Shown here one piece after another: positions 33,294-45,595 of a DNA stretch of 64,000 bases. The notes beneath the pieces are model-generated. The model was not told where the DNA came from, did not search any database, and was given only the letters and a program-made list of their open reading frames with translations. The DNA is taken from NCBI GenBank assembly GCA_030248215.1, contig JASANG010000767.1, positions 62,001-126,000 on the forward strand. The letters are read 5' to 3'. Each line of letters opens with the position of its first letter. Position 1 is the first letter of the stretch. Made by a program: the position numbers and the translations under genes. Origin of the DNA: Enoplolaimus lenunculus (Eukaryota > Nematoda > Enoplea > Enoplida > Thoracostomopsidae).

Positions 33294-33577
33294 AGGTTTA
33301 AAGAGTAAATTTTAGCGAGCGAACACAGCTGGTAATAACTTTTTCCATTAATTTTTGCGTACCAGCGCAACTGGTAATAACTTCTTAACTTGGATTAGAA
33401 TGATTACTAAGTATAAAGTCTACATAAAGTTACTTGTTTGTCATTTCATTTTAGGTTTAACAGTTGAAAATGTCACACCACGTGCACTTAAGTTTCAAAA
33501 GAGTTTGAAAGGTATTAAAATTTGAAGCTCAAAAGTTTAAGTAAAAAGAATAACATTGAAGCTGTTAGAGGTTCTCG

Positions 33578-33658
33578 TGAGAAAATGTGTGGGCGTGAGA
33601 AAATGTGCGGGCGTGAGAAAATGTGCGGCGTGAGAAAATGTGCGGGCGTGAGAAAATA
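33578..33658 (+). repeat. 18-19 bp minisatellite, about 5 copies
   Basis: The unit is GTGAGAAAATGTGCGGGC, with one copy a base shorter. Confidence 0.85.
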
Positions 33659-33743
33659 GTGATTTGCGCGAGTATATTTTGGTTCCGATCTAAGTATATA
33701 AACGGGAAACTGGCTCCCATTGTTTGGGTTGGTTTGAAGTTTA

Positions 33744-33880
33744 CGGCCAATGCTGATTTTGGGGCTATTTAGATTAAGCATGTTCCTAAGGCTAAGTCTG
33801 GGGCTTAAGGCTGACAAACGTAAACCTAAATCTAAAGCTAAGTCTGAACTAAAAATATTGTCTAAGTCTACTCTGCCACT
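33744..33880 (+). mobile_element. Family A3-like remnant
   Basis: ACGGCCAATGCTGATTTTGG then CCTAAGGCTAAGTCTGGGGC and CTAAGTCTACTCTGCCACTC. The right end is lost. Confidence 0.55.
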
Positions 33881-34071
33881 CACACCAGTCGAAGGTGTTT
33901 ATGAGAGAGTTAAGGCTTAGGATCGAATATTTATGGCTAATAAACACTGGTTAAATTGCGTTTACGCAAATTCGCTACATAACTTTTGAATGTTTGAAAC
34001 CTAAAGAAATGTCAATAAATTTAAGGTTAAGAATCACGTAAAATCAGTTGGTTACAGGTCTTGTAACTTTT

Positions 34072-34362
34072 AGCCCATGTGAAGATCAGGCGCGGAACGT
34101 TTTTCTGTGGGACTGTAATAGAGTAAACTTAAGCTTTATACTAATTTTTTGCCTGGCTTAGGCTTAGGCTAAGTAATAGGCTCATTCTTAGGCTTAGGCT
34201 TAGACTTAGGCTTAGGCTTAGGCTTAATATATTCATTCTTACGCTTAGGCTTAGACTTAGGCTTAGGCTTAATATATTCATTCTTACGCTTAGGCTTAGC
34301 CTTTGGCTTAGGCTTAGGAATATGCTTATAATACTGTTCCGCCCCTGTTCATTATATGGGCT
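34072..34362 (-). mobile_element. Family A2 MITE, duplicated core
   Basis: AGCCCATGTGAAGATCAGGC to CCCTGTTCATTATATGGGCT; TAACTTTT and TAATTTTT flank it. The block AATATATTCATTCTTACGCT plus TTAGGC units is repeated in tandem. Confidence 0.9.
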
Positions 34363-34597
34363 TAATTTTTGAACCAGGGAATCAAATTTCATTACACCTT
34401 CGGTGTATATTTTCCGGTGGTTCACTGCTTCGGCATGCCATATTTTTTAATGCAATGGTTCTGTTATTTAAAAACAAGATCCCTAACTGGTGATAGGTGC
34501 TATATTTGAGAATACTGGTTACAGTATCCATAACATTTTAAAGATCCGTACAAGCTGTTTTACCCACAAACTTGATCAATTTAAACATTCTAAGTTT

Positions 34598-34877
34598 GGT
34601 CCATGTAAAGATCAGGGGCGGAACGTTTTTCTGTGGAACTGCAGTAGAGTAAACCTAAGCTTTAGACTGACTTTTGCTTGGCTTAGGCTTAGGCTTAGGC
34701 TTTATTAGGCTTATGAATAAACTCATTCTTACGCTTAGGTTTAGGCGTAGGCTTAAGCTTAGGCTTTATTAGGCTTAGGAATGAACTCATTCTTACGGTT
34801 AGGTTCAGGATTACGCTTAAGCTTAGGCTTAGGAATATGCTTATAATACTGTTCCGATCCTGTTCTTTACATTGTCC
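34598..34877 (-). mobile_element. Family A2 MITE, exact 8-bp target duplication
   Basis: GGTCCATGTAAAGATCAGGG to TCCTGTTCTTTACATTGTCC; CTAAGTTT is duplicated exactly at 34590-34597 and 34878-34885. The core has a repeated TTATTAGGCTTA block. Confidence 0.95.
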
Positions 34878-35096
34878 CTAAGTTTTAACATACAGTCAAC
34901 GAAATTTTGTGATAATTTTAAGCAAATGTCAACTCCAAACCTGTTTTGTCATGTGACAGATTCAGACGTTTCGTTGCTTACTGAAGGCAAAACTTGTAAC
35001 ATCTGGTAAGCATACAATTTTGAGTCAAATTTTGCAGAGTTTGCGAGTTTTTTGGGCGTCAAAATCCTCACTTAATTTTGAAACTTATTAGAATCC

Positions 35097-35262
35097 GTCC
35101 CGTAGCCAAGGGAGGGAAGGTGGCACGAGGGGCTCAGCCCCTCCTGGAAAAAATGATCCCGTCTTAGAAAGTTTCCAACCTTGATTGTAACTCATTGAAA
35201 ACCATTGAATGTCACTCCTGGAAAATTTTTAGCTCCCCTAGCAATGTGAGCTGGCTATGGAC
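35097..35262 (+). mobile_element. Family I repeat
   Basis: CCCGTAGCCAAGGGAGGGAA to AATGTGAGCTGGCTATGGAC, with AAAGTTTCCAACCTTGATTG inside. Confidence 0.65.
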
Positions 35263-35520
35263 ACTGATTAGAATACATACTTATCCAACTTTAGTTAGAT
35301 TTAATTTAAATCAGCGACTTAGAAGATTTAGCAAGTGCCGTATTCTTACATTTGCACAACACCTGTGTATCGTTGACCATGGATTTTGACGTTTGAACCA
35401 ATAACATCAAGTCGATATCATGAAAGCATGATTTTAAAATGTACTTTGGGATTACGTTCCTTTATGAATATGTCCTTTGGTTTAAAGAAATTTTTCAGTT
35501 GATATCACGAGAAGGTCTCT

Positions 35521-35713
35521 CAGTGCCAGAGTAGACAGGGGTGGGGGATACCCCCAGACTACAATGCGGGGTCCCTAAATTCGCGAGCAAAGCGAGCGAG
35601 AAGACAGACGCATTTTAAAACTTTGGCGGTTTTTGTTTCAACCGGTTAGGGTGGGCCCCTTTAGGGGTGCCCCCCAAATGAGGGGGTATGGAGGGGCGGC
35701 TGCTCTGGCCCTG
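35521..35713. mobile_element. GC-rich MITE-like element, hAT-type ends
   Basis: Left CAGTGCCAGAGTAGACAGG and right GGCTGCTCTGGCCCTG are imperfect inverted repeats, with GGGGGATACCCCC and GGGGGTATGGAGGGG just inside. The CAGNG start recalls hAT elements. No clear target duplication is seen. Confidence 0.55.
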
Positions 35714-35912
35714 ACTCTCGGGAATTGTTGTAGACGTATCCTGTTGCTCTGAAATATTGAATGTACTGCTGACGCTGATAAGCATCTTTGGACATATTTT
35801 CATTGTTCTGTGCTAGAAATGAAATGAAGCCAAACCAACAATTATATTTTATTAATTTGATATAAAGTTTTACCTAAAATTTAAGGATTTTATCGATTTT
35901 TTATATAGTTAA

Positions 35913-36185
35913 GCCCTATTCACACGTGCAAGTTTTTGCTGTGAGAATTTGCAGCTGCAACTTGCACTTGCAAGTTTGGTCCAAAACCCAGTTCTAAAAA
36001 CATGCAGCTGCAAATATTTCATTAAAAATCATAGCTAGGAATTTAGTTCACGTGTGTGAATTACTATGTAAGTGCACTAAATTTGTTGCAGCCGCTTTCT
36101 CATTGGCTAATGAAACAATGCAAGTTCTGCGTGCAATTTGCAGCTGCAAGTTCTCGCAGCAAAAACTTGCACGTACGAATAGGGT
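35913..36185 (+). mobile_element. Family F MITE, TTAA target
   Basis: GCCCTATTCACACGTGCAAG to GCACGTACGAATAGGGT, flanked by TTAA at 35909-35912 and 36186-36189. Carries TTGCAGCTGCAACTTGC and CTCATTGGCTAATGAAAC. Confidence 0.9.
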
Positions 36186-36680
36186 TTAATCAAATCTAAC
36201 AATTATTTCTACCGTAAGACGTTCCAAAGGGTTTTAAAATAACTTTATCTGTATTACAATTTAGCATTTGATGGTACAACTCCAAAATTTCATTGGTCGG
36301 ATTTGAAACTGGCCACTGATCCGTAAATGATGTGGTACAACGGTAGCATCCGAATCCGACAAATGATTCGGCTGTTCGGGACAATTTTCAAGGCAAACTT
36401 AATCTTCTTTAAGAAATATTTAAAAGTTCAATCAGTTTATTGTTGCAATATAATTGGTAGAAACTTTACTATTTGGTTAGTTTGGGTTATCCTGAATAAT
36501 TTCTGTTTGGTATCGATCAGGTATCCCAGTGACCCTCTGAAGAGTATAATTCTGATTTCTTCCTTTTTTCTATGTCAAGGAATTTCAAAAGGATGATAAA
36601 ACCCTATTTCGTGGAATATGAGCCCGTTTCTGGTGAAAAATTCAAAAAACAAAATGTTTATTCTCATTCTAAGAATTGTT
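36186..36680. other. AT-rich spacer
   Basis: Overlapping short frames on both strands (36196-36384 -, 36327-36596 +) are unrecognised. Confidence 0.4.
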
Positions 36681-36827
36681 GGCCAGTGTAAAGAACAGGG
36701 GCGTAACAGTATTATAAGGATATTCCTAAGCCTAAGTCTAAGCCAAGCGAAAAAACAGTCTAAAGTGTAAGCTTACTCTATTCTTGTCCCACAGAAAAAC
36801 GTTCACACCCTGATCTTTACATGGGCC
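36681..36827 (+). mobile_element. Family A2 MITE, short core
   Basis: GGCCAGTGTAAAGAACAGGG to CCCTGATCTTTACATGGGCC. Only two or three CCTAAG units remain, showing how variable the core is. Confidence 0.9.
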
Positions 36828-37213
36828 GAAATTGTATAATTAAAATACTATGGAAATTTTAGAGTTGTAACAATAAATGACATGACTTCCACCCCCCAGT
36901 TGAGAATTTTGAACCTACACCGGACAGGTAATTTACTGAAGTAAGTTTTTCAATTAACATAAATGCTATATTTCATGTAAACGTCAAGCGAGACTTGAAA
37001 GTTTATGAACCGTAAGACTTTCAATTATTCATTTGATTATAATAATTTATATACTTCCTGGTACAAACAGCATCGATACGAATCCTTGTGGACAAACCTT
37101 ACATGTTTGCGGTCAGAAAATGTTGTAAACCAAACAAAAATATAGAGAAAGTTAATATTTTAAGAAACAATCATATGGTTCTTATCTTACAAATTAATAC
37201 TAAAGTTGCGTTT

Positions 37214-37466
37214 CACTTTAAATTCCAATGAATTAATAAATTAACTCATACGGGAAGTCAAATATTCCAGAGTTAATAAGAATATACTTTAACTCACTCT
37301 GAGTTGAGTTGATTCTCACTCTGAGTTGAATTTATTCCGGAAGAGTTGAGTAGTTAAACCAGAATGAGTTGAATCAACTCAGAATGATGAGTTCTGGTAG
37401 TCCTAGCGCAGACTGTGCGATTCAACTCATTTTGAGTTAAAACCGACTCACTGGAATTTTACAGTG
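37214..37466 (+). mobile_element. Family D MITE
   Basis: CACTTTAAATTCCAATGAAT to CACTGGAATTTTACAGTG. Confidence 0.85.
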
Positions 37467-37608
37467 TTGGCTTCTGAATCGCTTCGGTGGCGAAATGTCT
37501 TAAACCACTGCACTCTGCATATGTACTTTGTTGATCTGCTGATGTGCCCCTGGGGTCATGTCACCAAACGGTTAGAAAAAGCGATATTTGCTAATAAATT
37601 ATAGTTTC

Positions 37609-37817
37609 AGCCTAAAGATCAGGGCTGGAACGGTTTTTCTATGGGATCAGAACAGAATAAGCTTAAGCTTTAGACTATTTTTAGCTTGGCTTAGGCTTAG
37701 GCTTTGGGCATAGGAATAAACTCATTTTTACACTTAGGCTTATGCTTAGGCTTAGTGCTTTGGCTTAGGAATAAGTTTATAATATATACTGCTCCGCCTC
37801 TGTTCTGTACATTGGCC
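37609..37817 (-). mobile_element. Family A2 MITE
   Basis: AGCCTAAAGATCAGGGCTGG to CCTCTGTTCTGTACATTGGCC in parts, with a TTAGGC core. Confidence 0.8.
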
Positions 37818-38663
37818 AAACATGTAAACAAACTGGTATGTTGTTGAAAATGTGCCCTCTAACAAGAGTAATACCATTTTTACGTAAGCAAATTACCGTT
37901 ATCACCTGCTGGTTTTGCAGTGTTTACACCGATTTTCTATATTATACAATTTCTAAGTTTCGACTTATCATTCCAGAAGTTGTTTTTACCGCTGGGTTTC
38001 TAATACATATAGTATATATGTCGTAGGCCAATCTGCTATTACGGCCAATTACCTAATGGCATAGAGCAATCAGCTATTCTGAGCAAGCAGCATATTGGCC
38101 TGGATCAAAACCACGCTTGTAAGTAATCACTTTGCCATGAACCGTCATCAATTTTTGCCATTTACTCAAAATATTTCCTAAATGTAATGAAAGTATTTTC
38201 TTAATTTAACAAATTTTGTGTTGCAAAACCACAAAATAAAACCAGCCCAAAATTCCAAAAATGCAACTCGACATTGAATACCAATACATAATGCCGTAAT
38301 TAGTAGGGAGATAATGAACCACACCCCATCGTTTTGGGATTGTGAATCAATTCTCAGGAGCTTTTCACAGTTGGTAACACAAGAACCCCCTTTTAAATAT
38401 TTCTAATATATCACCCCATTTTTTTGCAAAATCGTGTCTACGCCGATATCATACATGAGAGCATACGGTTCTTGAATCGTGAGCTTAAAACTATTTAGCA
38501 TATCCTATTTTTGGATTCTAGACATTTTGAAGTTTAGTTTCTAACGAAGCTGTAGATTTGTTTTCAACGGTTTTTTATTAAAATAATGAAATTTTATGCT
38601 TTGAACTTCAAGAATTTGTTCTTTTCATTTTTGAAATTTTGTATTTTGATAAATCAAAATTTT
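37818..38663. other. AT-rich spacer
   Basis: A 62-codon frame at 37838-38026 (+) is unrecognised. Nothing else is seen. Confidence 0.4.
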
Positions 38664-38868
38664 GGCCCATGTATACAACAGTACCGGAGCAGTAGTATAA
38701 GCATATTCCTAAGCCTAAGCCTAAGCCTAAGCGTAAGGATGACCCCGTTTCTTAAGACGAATCCTAAACCTAAGCGTAAGCCTAAGCAAAAAAATTTAGT
38801 CTACAGCTTAAACTGACTCCGTTAGAGTCCCTCCGGAAAACGATCCGGCAATGTTCTATACATGGGCC
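38664..38868 (+). mobile_element. Family A1 MITE, exact 8-bp target duplication
   Basis: GGCCCATGTATACAACAGTA to AATGTTCTATACATGGGCC; AAAATTTT is duplicated exactly on both sides. Confidence 0.95.
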
Positions 38869-39407
38869 AAAATTTTTATATTTGAAGGTTTCAACATTTT
38901 TGCTGTAATCAATTTTGAAATTTGAAAATTTATCGTGTATGATAGGTCAGGCTTTTATCAGTAGCACCAGTTACAGCTAATAGGAAAACAGGAAGACTAA
39001 TCATCTTGACCTAATACTTTGTTCAGAGTTAACCTTAAAAATAACAACTTTTGGTTGTCAAAATTCAGTTATTTTTTAAAACATCAAATTGTTTTCGTTC
39101 GCATATTCTCGTTTTTTTCCTAAAATTCGATATTTTTCAATTCGAATGTTTTGGAATTTTTAGTTCTAAAAATAGTTTTCCAGCTTAAGAAGATGTTTAA
39201 TTTTGTAAATTTCCCTGGAGCATGCAAGCTTATTTTTATTTACCGTGAAAAATTCTTGAAAATAAGAAATTTAATATTATATTAAATATTAATTGATGTT
39301 GTAAATATTCACCGCTGGGTACGTATTGCACCTATGACCAGTAAGTAAATGATTATCGGCCCAAGCGATATGCGTCTTGAAACTGATATCACCAAGAGTG
39401 TATGATA
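38869..39407. other. AT-rich spacer
   Basis: Nothing recognisable. Confidence 0.5.
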
Positions 39408-39694
39408 CAAGAGTGTACAACTGTTTGGGTTCCACATGGTACAAAATGTACCACCGGGCGTTGCGTTTTTGGCCGACCCCCCTTTGTTTAGAAGGGGGTC
39501 GTTGTCACATGCAATAACACTAAATTAAATTATTTGCGGAGCAATTTGTTGCGGGATAGATAAAGTGTCATGGTTCGCATAGGTTGTACCCTCCTCTAAA
39601 TAAGTGAGGGTGGACCAAAAACGCACCACGTGGCGGGTACATGCTTTTCTACACAGAATGTACCCAGTTGCATACTCTAATTTCAGAATACTGA
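39408..39694 (+). mobile_element. Family H element, most complete copy
   Basis: Left AAGAGTGTACAACTGTTTGG and right CCCAGTTGCATACTC are inverted, each followed inward by a GGTAC motif and CGTTGCGTTTTTGG or its complement (CCAAAAACGCACCACG). Partial copies lie at 1, 3352, 9371 and 10795. Confidence 0.65.
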
Positions 39695-39909
39695 TGAATG
39701 GTTGGGTAAACAGTGTAGAATTTAGAAATTATCTACTGGCGAACCCCAACACGCTGACTGCTGTATTTCAAAAATTATTGTGAACGCCGCATTATACTAA
39801 CTGGTAAATTAATTTTTCAAATTTTCCTATCCAGGGTAAGAATATACAATTATTTTTGCGATTTAATTGTCTTAATTGCTAAAACTTAATTTAAATACTT
39901 ATTTCTCAA

Positions 39910-40455
39910 ATGGCTGCAATCAAATCGTTTTGCGTTGTTGCATTCGTTGCTGTCGTTATCGCAGTTATGGTTGAAGACTCAAATGCAATTAATTGCAGGT
40001 AAAAGAAGACTGTTTCTTCAGCCTCGGCATGACGATCTGTTTTGTGTTAACATTTTCTTGCATGAATATTTTCTATTTCGTCTGAGATCTATAATTTCAA
40101 GCAAGCATTTAAATGAGAAACGCTCAAATAGATGCGTTTACCATTACCCTTGACCGAAAAATAAATGCAAGATATGTCGAGTTTCAGGTATGGATAATTT
40201 TTTTGGTAAGTTTATTAATGTTAATTATTTTAGAAAAATTTAAGTAAAATTTTGTTTATTACAAATTAAACATTTTTTTGTTGCAGAAAATACGCGTTTG
40301 CACCAGTTTGCCGTGGCATAATGTCGAAACGCGCTGGCGGCCCCGTTGTCGAATCATACGCAAGCGGACAAGATCTTTACATCGATGCACTGATTGCATT
40401 AGGCCAAGATATTGAGGAACTCAAAGCGATGATAGCGCAACGATGTAATAAATAA
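39910..40455 (+). CDS. Elevenin-type neuropeptide precursor, two exons
   Basis: Exon 1 is 39910-39998 and exon 2 is 40287-40455, with a GT-AG intron of 288 bp after codon position 2. The product has 85 residues. Residues 1-26 form a signal peptide: basic start, then a hydrophobic run rich in Val and Ala, ending SNA. The predicted secreted peptide follows at once: INCRKYAFAPVCRGIMS, then a KR processing site at residues 44-45. Two cysteines (29 and 38) would close the ring, and the FAPVCRG stretch is the hallmark of elevenin, first known from molluscan L11 and widespread in protostomes. The last 40 residues form an acidic, helix-prone tail with one cysteine and no further dibasic site. No amidation glycine precedes KR, as is normal for this family. 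The start is the only ATG giving a signal peptide in frame with the motif. Function as a neuropeptide is inferred from the family. Confidence 0.88.
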
Positions 40456-40507
40456 CTTTTTTTGTTTTAAATTTGAAAATTTAAAAAAGTTTAAATTTGA
40501 AAATGTC

Positions 40508-40513
40508 AATAAA
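40508..40513 (+). promoter_or_regulatory. Likely polyadenylation signal of the elevenin gene
   Basis: AATAAA lies 53 bases past the stop codon. Another AATAAA overlaps the stop itself (40448-40453). Confidence 0.5.
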
Positions 40514-40839
40514 TGACTTTTGGTTGTTAAATTCACTGTTTAGTCAACTATTAACCGTTAGTTGTGTATCTTGTTGTAAAACATTTGGAATACATTTCAA
40601 AATGTAACGCTGTGTTAAGGTTTTAGAACGCAAGAATTAATACGGAAAATTAAATTAGAGTTAGCAACTTTTTTCGTAAACTATTTTAAAATATATTTTT
40701 CGTTCAAAAATATGTTGTTCAAAGATTTGATTGCTACATGACATTCCGTATTTATACGCTGCACTGATTCTGTATTGTGAAATAAAAGTCATAAAATGAA
40801 TTTGAAATTTCATGAATCTCCGATAGCAACTGGTTAAAA

Positions 40840-42646
40840 TGGTTGCAATAAGAGTAACAGCACCACCGTGTAACGGTTCCAATGATTGCAACTGCAACAC
40901 CGTGTAAATGGTTACAATAATTGAAACTTAAACACCGTGTAATGGTTGCAATAATTGCAACTGCAACACCGTGTAAATGGTTACAATAATTGAAACTTGA
41001 ACACCGTGTAATGGTTGCAATAATTGCAACTGCAACACCGTGTAAATGGTTACAATAATTGAAACTTGAACACCGTGTAATGGTTGCAATGATTGCAACT
41101 GCAACACCGTGTAAATGGTTACAATAATTGAAACTTGAACACCGTGTAATGGTTGCAATGATTGCAACTGCAACACCGTGTAAATGGTTACAATAATTGA
41201 AACTTGAACACCGTGTAATGGTTGCAATGATTGCAACTGCAACACCGTGTAAATGGTTACAATAATTGAAACTTGAACACCGTGTAATGGTTGCAATGAT
41301 TGCAACTGCAACACCGTGTAAATGGTTACAATAATTGAAACTTGAACACCGTGTAATGGTTGCAATGATTGCAACTGCAACACCGTGTAAATGGTTACAA
41401 TAATTGAAACTTCAACACCGTGTAATGGTTGCAATGATTGCAACTGCAACACCGTGTAAATGGTTACAATAATTGAAACTTGAACACCGTGTAATGGTTG
41501 CAATGATTGCAACTGCAACACCGTGTAAATGGTTACAATAATTGAAACTTCAACACCGTGTAATGGTTGCAATGATTGCAACTGCAACACCGTGTAAATG
41601 GTTACAATAATTGAAACTTGAACACCGTGTAATGGTTGCAATGATTGCAACTGCAACACCGTGTAAATGGTTACAATAATTGAAACTTGAACACCGTGTA
41701 ATGGTTGCAATGATTGCAACTGCAACACCGTGTAAATGGTTACAATAATTGAAACTTGAACACCGTGTAATGGTTGCAATGATTGCAACTGCAACACCGT
41801 GTAAATGGTTACAATAATTGAAACTTGAACACCGTGTAATGGTTGCAATGATTGCAACTGCAACACCGTGTAAATGGTTACAATAATTGAAACTTGAACA
41901 CCGTGTAATGGTTGCAATGATTGCAACTGCAACACCGTGTAAATGGTTACAATAATTGAAACTTGAACACCGTGTAATGGTTGCAATGATTGCAACTGCA
42001 ACACCGTGTAAATGGTTACAATAATTGAAACTTGAACACCGTGTAATGGTTGCAATGATTGCAACTGCAACACCGTGTAAATGGTTACAATAATTGAAAC
42101 TTGAACACCGTGTAATGGTTGCAATGATTGCAACTGCAACACCGTGTAAATGGTTACAATAATTGAAACTTGAACACCGTGTAATGGTTGCAATGATTGC
42201 AACTGCAACACCGTGTAAATGGTTACAATAATTGAAACTTGAACACCGTGTAATGGTTGCAATGATTGCAACTGCAACACCGTGTAAATGGTTACAATAA
42301 TTGAAACTTGAACACCGTGTAATGGTTGCAATGATTGCAACTGCAACACCGTGTAAATGGTTACAATAATTGAAACTTGAACACCGTGTAATGGTTGCAA
42401 TGATTGCAACTGCAACACCGTGTAAATGGTTACAATAATTGAAACTTGAACACCGTGTAATGGTTGCAATGATTGCAACTGCAACACCGTGTAAATGGTT
42501 ACAATAATTGAAACTTGAACACCGTGTAATGGTTGCAATGATTGCAACTGCAACACCGTGTAAATGGTTACAATAATTGAAACTTGAACACCGTGTAATG
42601 GTTGCAATAATTGTAACTCAAAATCCGTGTAAGTGTATGCAATAAA
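40840..42646. repeat. 69-bp minisatellite, about 26 copies
   Basis: The unit is two related halves: one with CACCGTGTAAATGGTTACAA and TAATTGAAACTTGAA, the other with CACCGTGTAATGGTTGCAAT and GATTGCAACTGCAA. Most copies are identical; a few carry AACTTCAAC or AATAATTGCAAC. Edge copies decay on both sides. 69 is a multiple of 3 and the unit lacks stops in one - frame, which creates a 592-codon open frame. Confidence 0.97.
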
Positions 42647-42799
42647 TAGCTGAAAACTGAGTAATTTTGATGAAACAGTAAAAACGCCAAAAATTAGCCG
42701 AAGCAATACGAAAATTAAATTTTATTGTGAACGTTTTAACTTCATTAAAATACCTATTCCAGGCACGCAATAACCAAGAAATTAAGAAAAATTTCATTT

Positions 42800-43135
42800 C
42801 CTGTAGAATGTCATATGATACTAAAATTTGAAATTTGAAATATTTGTGCTTAGGAATATATTTTGGGAAAAATTCAGCGAGAAACAAAATCGTAGAAGCT
42901 AATTCAACTTTAGAAATCATTTAATGCTGCATTATCTGACTTTTTAATGTTTATCAGCACGCACAAATTCCATTGTCGTGCATAATATCAGATGATATTT
43001 AGTAGAATTTTGAAATATCATATGATATTCGCATAAATGTCTCGCAGCATCATATGACAAATGGCTATTTGTATACGATGATTGCTTGAGATCAGTAATT
43101 TGTAAGTCAATGTCATGTGACATTCACATTTTTTC
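42800..43135. repeat. Repeat with ATATCATATGATATTC words
   Basis: GTCATATGATACTAAAATT, ATATCAGATGATATTTAG and ATATCATATGATATTCGC recur, as at 16240-16750. Confidence 0.5.
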
Positions 43136-45365
43136 TACATAACCGCTATTAGGATCACAAAATTTTATGCAAAACAAATATTTGCTAAAACCAAAATATT
43201 GTGCGAGAAATATGGTGGAACCGGAATTCCGATTTCAAAAATCAGTTGTCGACACCTAACTAACACTTGATTGGTTAAGGTATGTCTCAAGAATAGGCCA
43301 TCCATTAAAATCTGGCCGTATTCTTAAACCTGTATGCCACTCATCACCAGATGACGATAGTTCTTGTATACTTTCAGCACTGAGTCACAAAGTTGAAAAT
43401 TAAGTTATATTTTTCGCATTTTATTTGCCCAACTTCTGCACCAATTTTGAGGTTCGCAATTGTAAGAGGTTTTGCAGATTTAATCCCGATCACATATTAG
43501 TGATATTGGTACTACACACATTTGAGAATACGGACCCTGTTACTGAAAAAATAACTTGTACATGGAAACTGCACTATGTTTTTGTCATTATTATTCTACA
43601 ATCAATGTATTTGTTGTGTATCAGGGTTTCAACAGGAACTAAAGTTTGCTGGAACAGGAACAAGAACGGAAATTGAATTTCTTCGCTGGAACCGGAATGG
43701 GAACATGTAGCAGAATTTGAAATAATTTTCGTCGCCGAATTTCTGTGCGACTTTTTAGAAAGCTTGTCAAAAATGGCTTAAGCGAATTTTCAGCAATTTT
43801 CACATTAAATTTTGCGAAAACACACCAGAAGCAGTTTATGTAACATAATCAAACTAATTGCAAAACACTTATTTCGAAATAACAATTTTTCAAAGACAAA
43901 GTTTCCAATATTTAAATTATTACGAATAATTTGCCACAAAACCGCAAATATTCCGATTCCTGCATCTTTGAATGCAGGAACAACTACAGTAGCAGGAATA
44001 GAATTTTTGCAGGAATGCCGGTGGAACAGGAATTCTGGTTGACCCCAAACATATATGTAGAGTGATAAAACGTATATATACCATAGCTAAATTGGTATTC
44101 TTCAAGCCATTTATGAATTTGTACTGATTTTTACAATGCCACACAGAGGAAAGACAAGTAAGTACAGGACGAAATATTAGAAATTAGGATTCTACACCAT
44201 TCTGAACAGGAAGGACCACATATTGTTGATCCAATCTGAACTGCGTCAGTTTTATGAGAGTACGTTCTTATTTCTGTACCCACGTGTGGACATTGCTGTT
44301 CAAATATGGAAATATTCAGATGTGAAATTGAGAAAGTTTCACTTATCGCATATTTTCATGGACACAATAATTAATCAACAGGAAATGGCGTAAATTTGTG
44401 TTTAAAATATTAATGATCAGGGCGGCTGACGAGTTCATGAATTCTACCCTTATAGATCCGTAAAGCTTAGACTTAGTAAAAATGTGGAAAAAATGTTAGC
44501 AGTGGATTTGGTTTGCTTGCCTTTGGCGTGTAAAATAATACTGCTTTGATAGAAATGTGACAAAATATACAGTCAGGGGCGTATACAAGGAGAGATAAGC
44601 CCATACCTTTATGTATAATTTCTTAAAAGACATGAAAAAAGTACGTTTAACAAGCATCCGATGTGGATCCCGGAGTCAAAAATTATCCTTATATCAGGCT
44701 CCAATCTCTCGAGCTAAAGTCCTGACTCCGTCCGTGTTTTGATAAACGGTACTTGCTGAGGTAAAATATGACAAATAAAGTATATACATCTTATAAAACG
44801 CCAAAATATCACATTTGTCGCACGAAAAAAATTTTTTTTGCAATTTTTTGCAATTTCGACTGCAGATTACGAAATAAAGTAGAGTTTTTTGCGGAGTTAA
44901 AAATTAAGGCCAAGTTTGTGCAGATTCGCCGGAAAATGATTTCTTATCATTTTCAATATTCATTATACGAATTACATAAATTCGAGATTTTAATAGAAAA
45001 CACAAATCAGAGCAATATTGAGAACAATATTTGTAAAATAGAAAGTCACGCATTTTTAGTATATTTGTATTTTGTATCATTATTTTTTTGGCATTTTTTT
45101 CAATCGCCAAGGTCAGAACAAGTAGTGACGGATTCAAGGATGTCTTAATGGATGAGGTACGATTTAAGCTGAAAAATAAGCATTTCAATCACATTTAATT
45201 TTGAGTTTCGAAGTTTTTCTAAAAAGTTCAAAGTTAACGTGGCCTGTAAAACGAAACTTCCTCATCGGCGGATGCTGAATGACAGAAAAATTGTTTCCCA
45301 ACACTTCCGGTGGAAACAATATTTCCTTATTTGTCCTAATTTCGACAAGTAATTTTATAAGCATT
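43136..45365. other. 2.2-kb spacer without a supported gene
   Basis: GGAACAGGAACAAGAACGG and GGTGGAACAGGAATTCTGG near 43640 and 44020 are repeat-like. Frames of 126 and 94 codons near 44768-45188 overlap on opposite strands, are AT-driven and match no family. Confidence 0.4.
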
Positions 45366-45595
45366 CACTGTAAATTCCAGTGAGTTGATTTTAACTTAGA
45401 ATGAGTTGAATCACTCAGCCTGAGTTAGGACTATCAGAACTCACAATTCTGAGTTGATTGAACTCATTCTGATTTAATTAATTAGCTATCCCAGAGTCAA
45501 CTCAAGTCAGAATGAGTTAAAGTTTATTTTTATTAACTCAGAAAAAAATAACTTTCCGTCTGAGCTGATTAATTAACTCATTGGAATTTACAGCG
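45366..45595 (-). mobile_element. Family D MITE
   Basis: CACTGTAAATTCCAGTGAGT to CATTGGAATTTACAGCG. Confidence 0.85.

Noticed and set aside
34141-34425. Leu-Ser repeat protein on the - strand
   Set aside because: LSLSLS is the translation of the TTAGGC/CCTAAG core of family A; similar false frames occur at 2547, 2525, 2969, 23238 and 38586.
39935-40153. A 72-codon frame overlapping elevenin exon 1
   Set aside because: It is in another frame and reads into the intron; the signal peptide and elevenin motif fix the real frame.
40840-42646. A CRISPR-like array
   Set aside because: Repeats are head-to-tail without unique spacers, and the setting is eukaryotic.
40928-42706. A 592-codon open frame on the - strand
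   Set aside because: It is wholly made by the stop-free 69-bp minisatellite; identical units and decayed edges show an array, not a protein.
44768-45188. Opposed frames of 126 and 94 codons
   Set aside because: AT-driven composition, no domain, and overlap on both strands.
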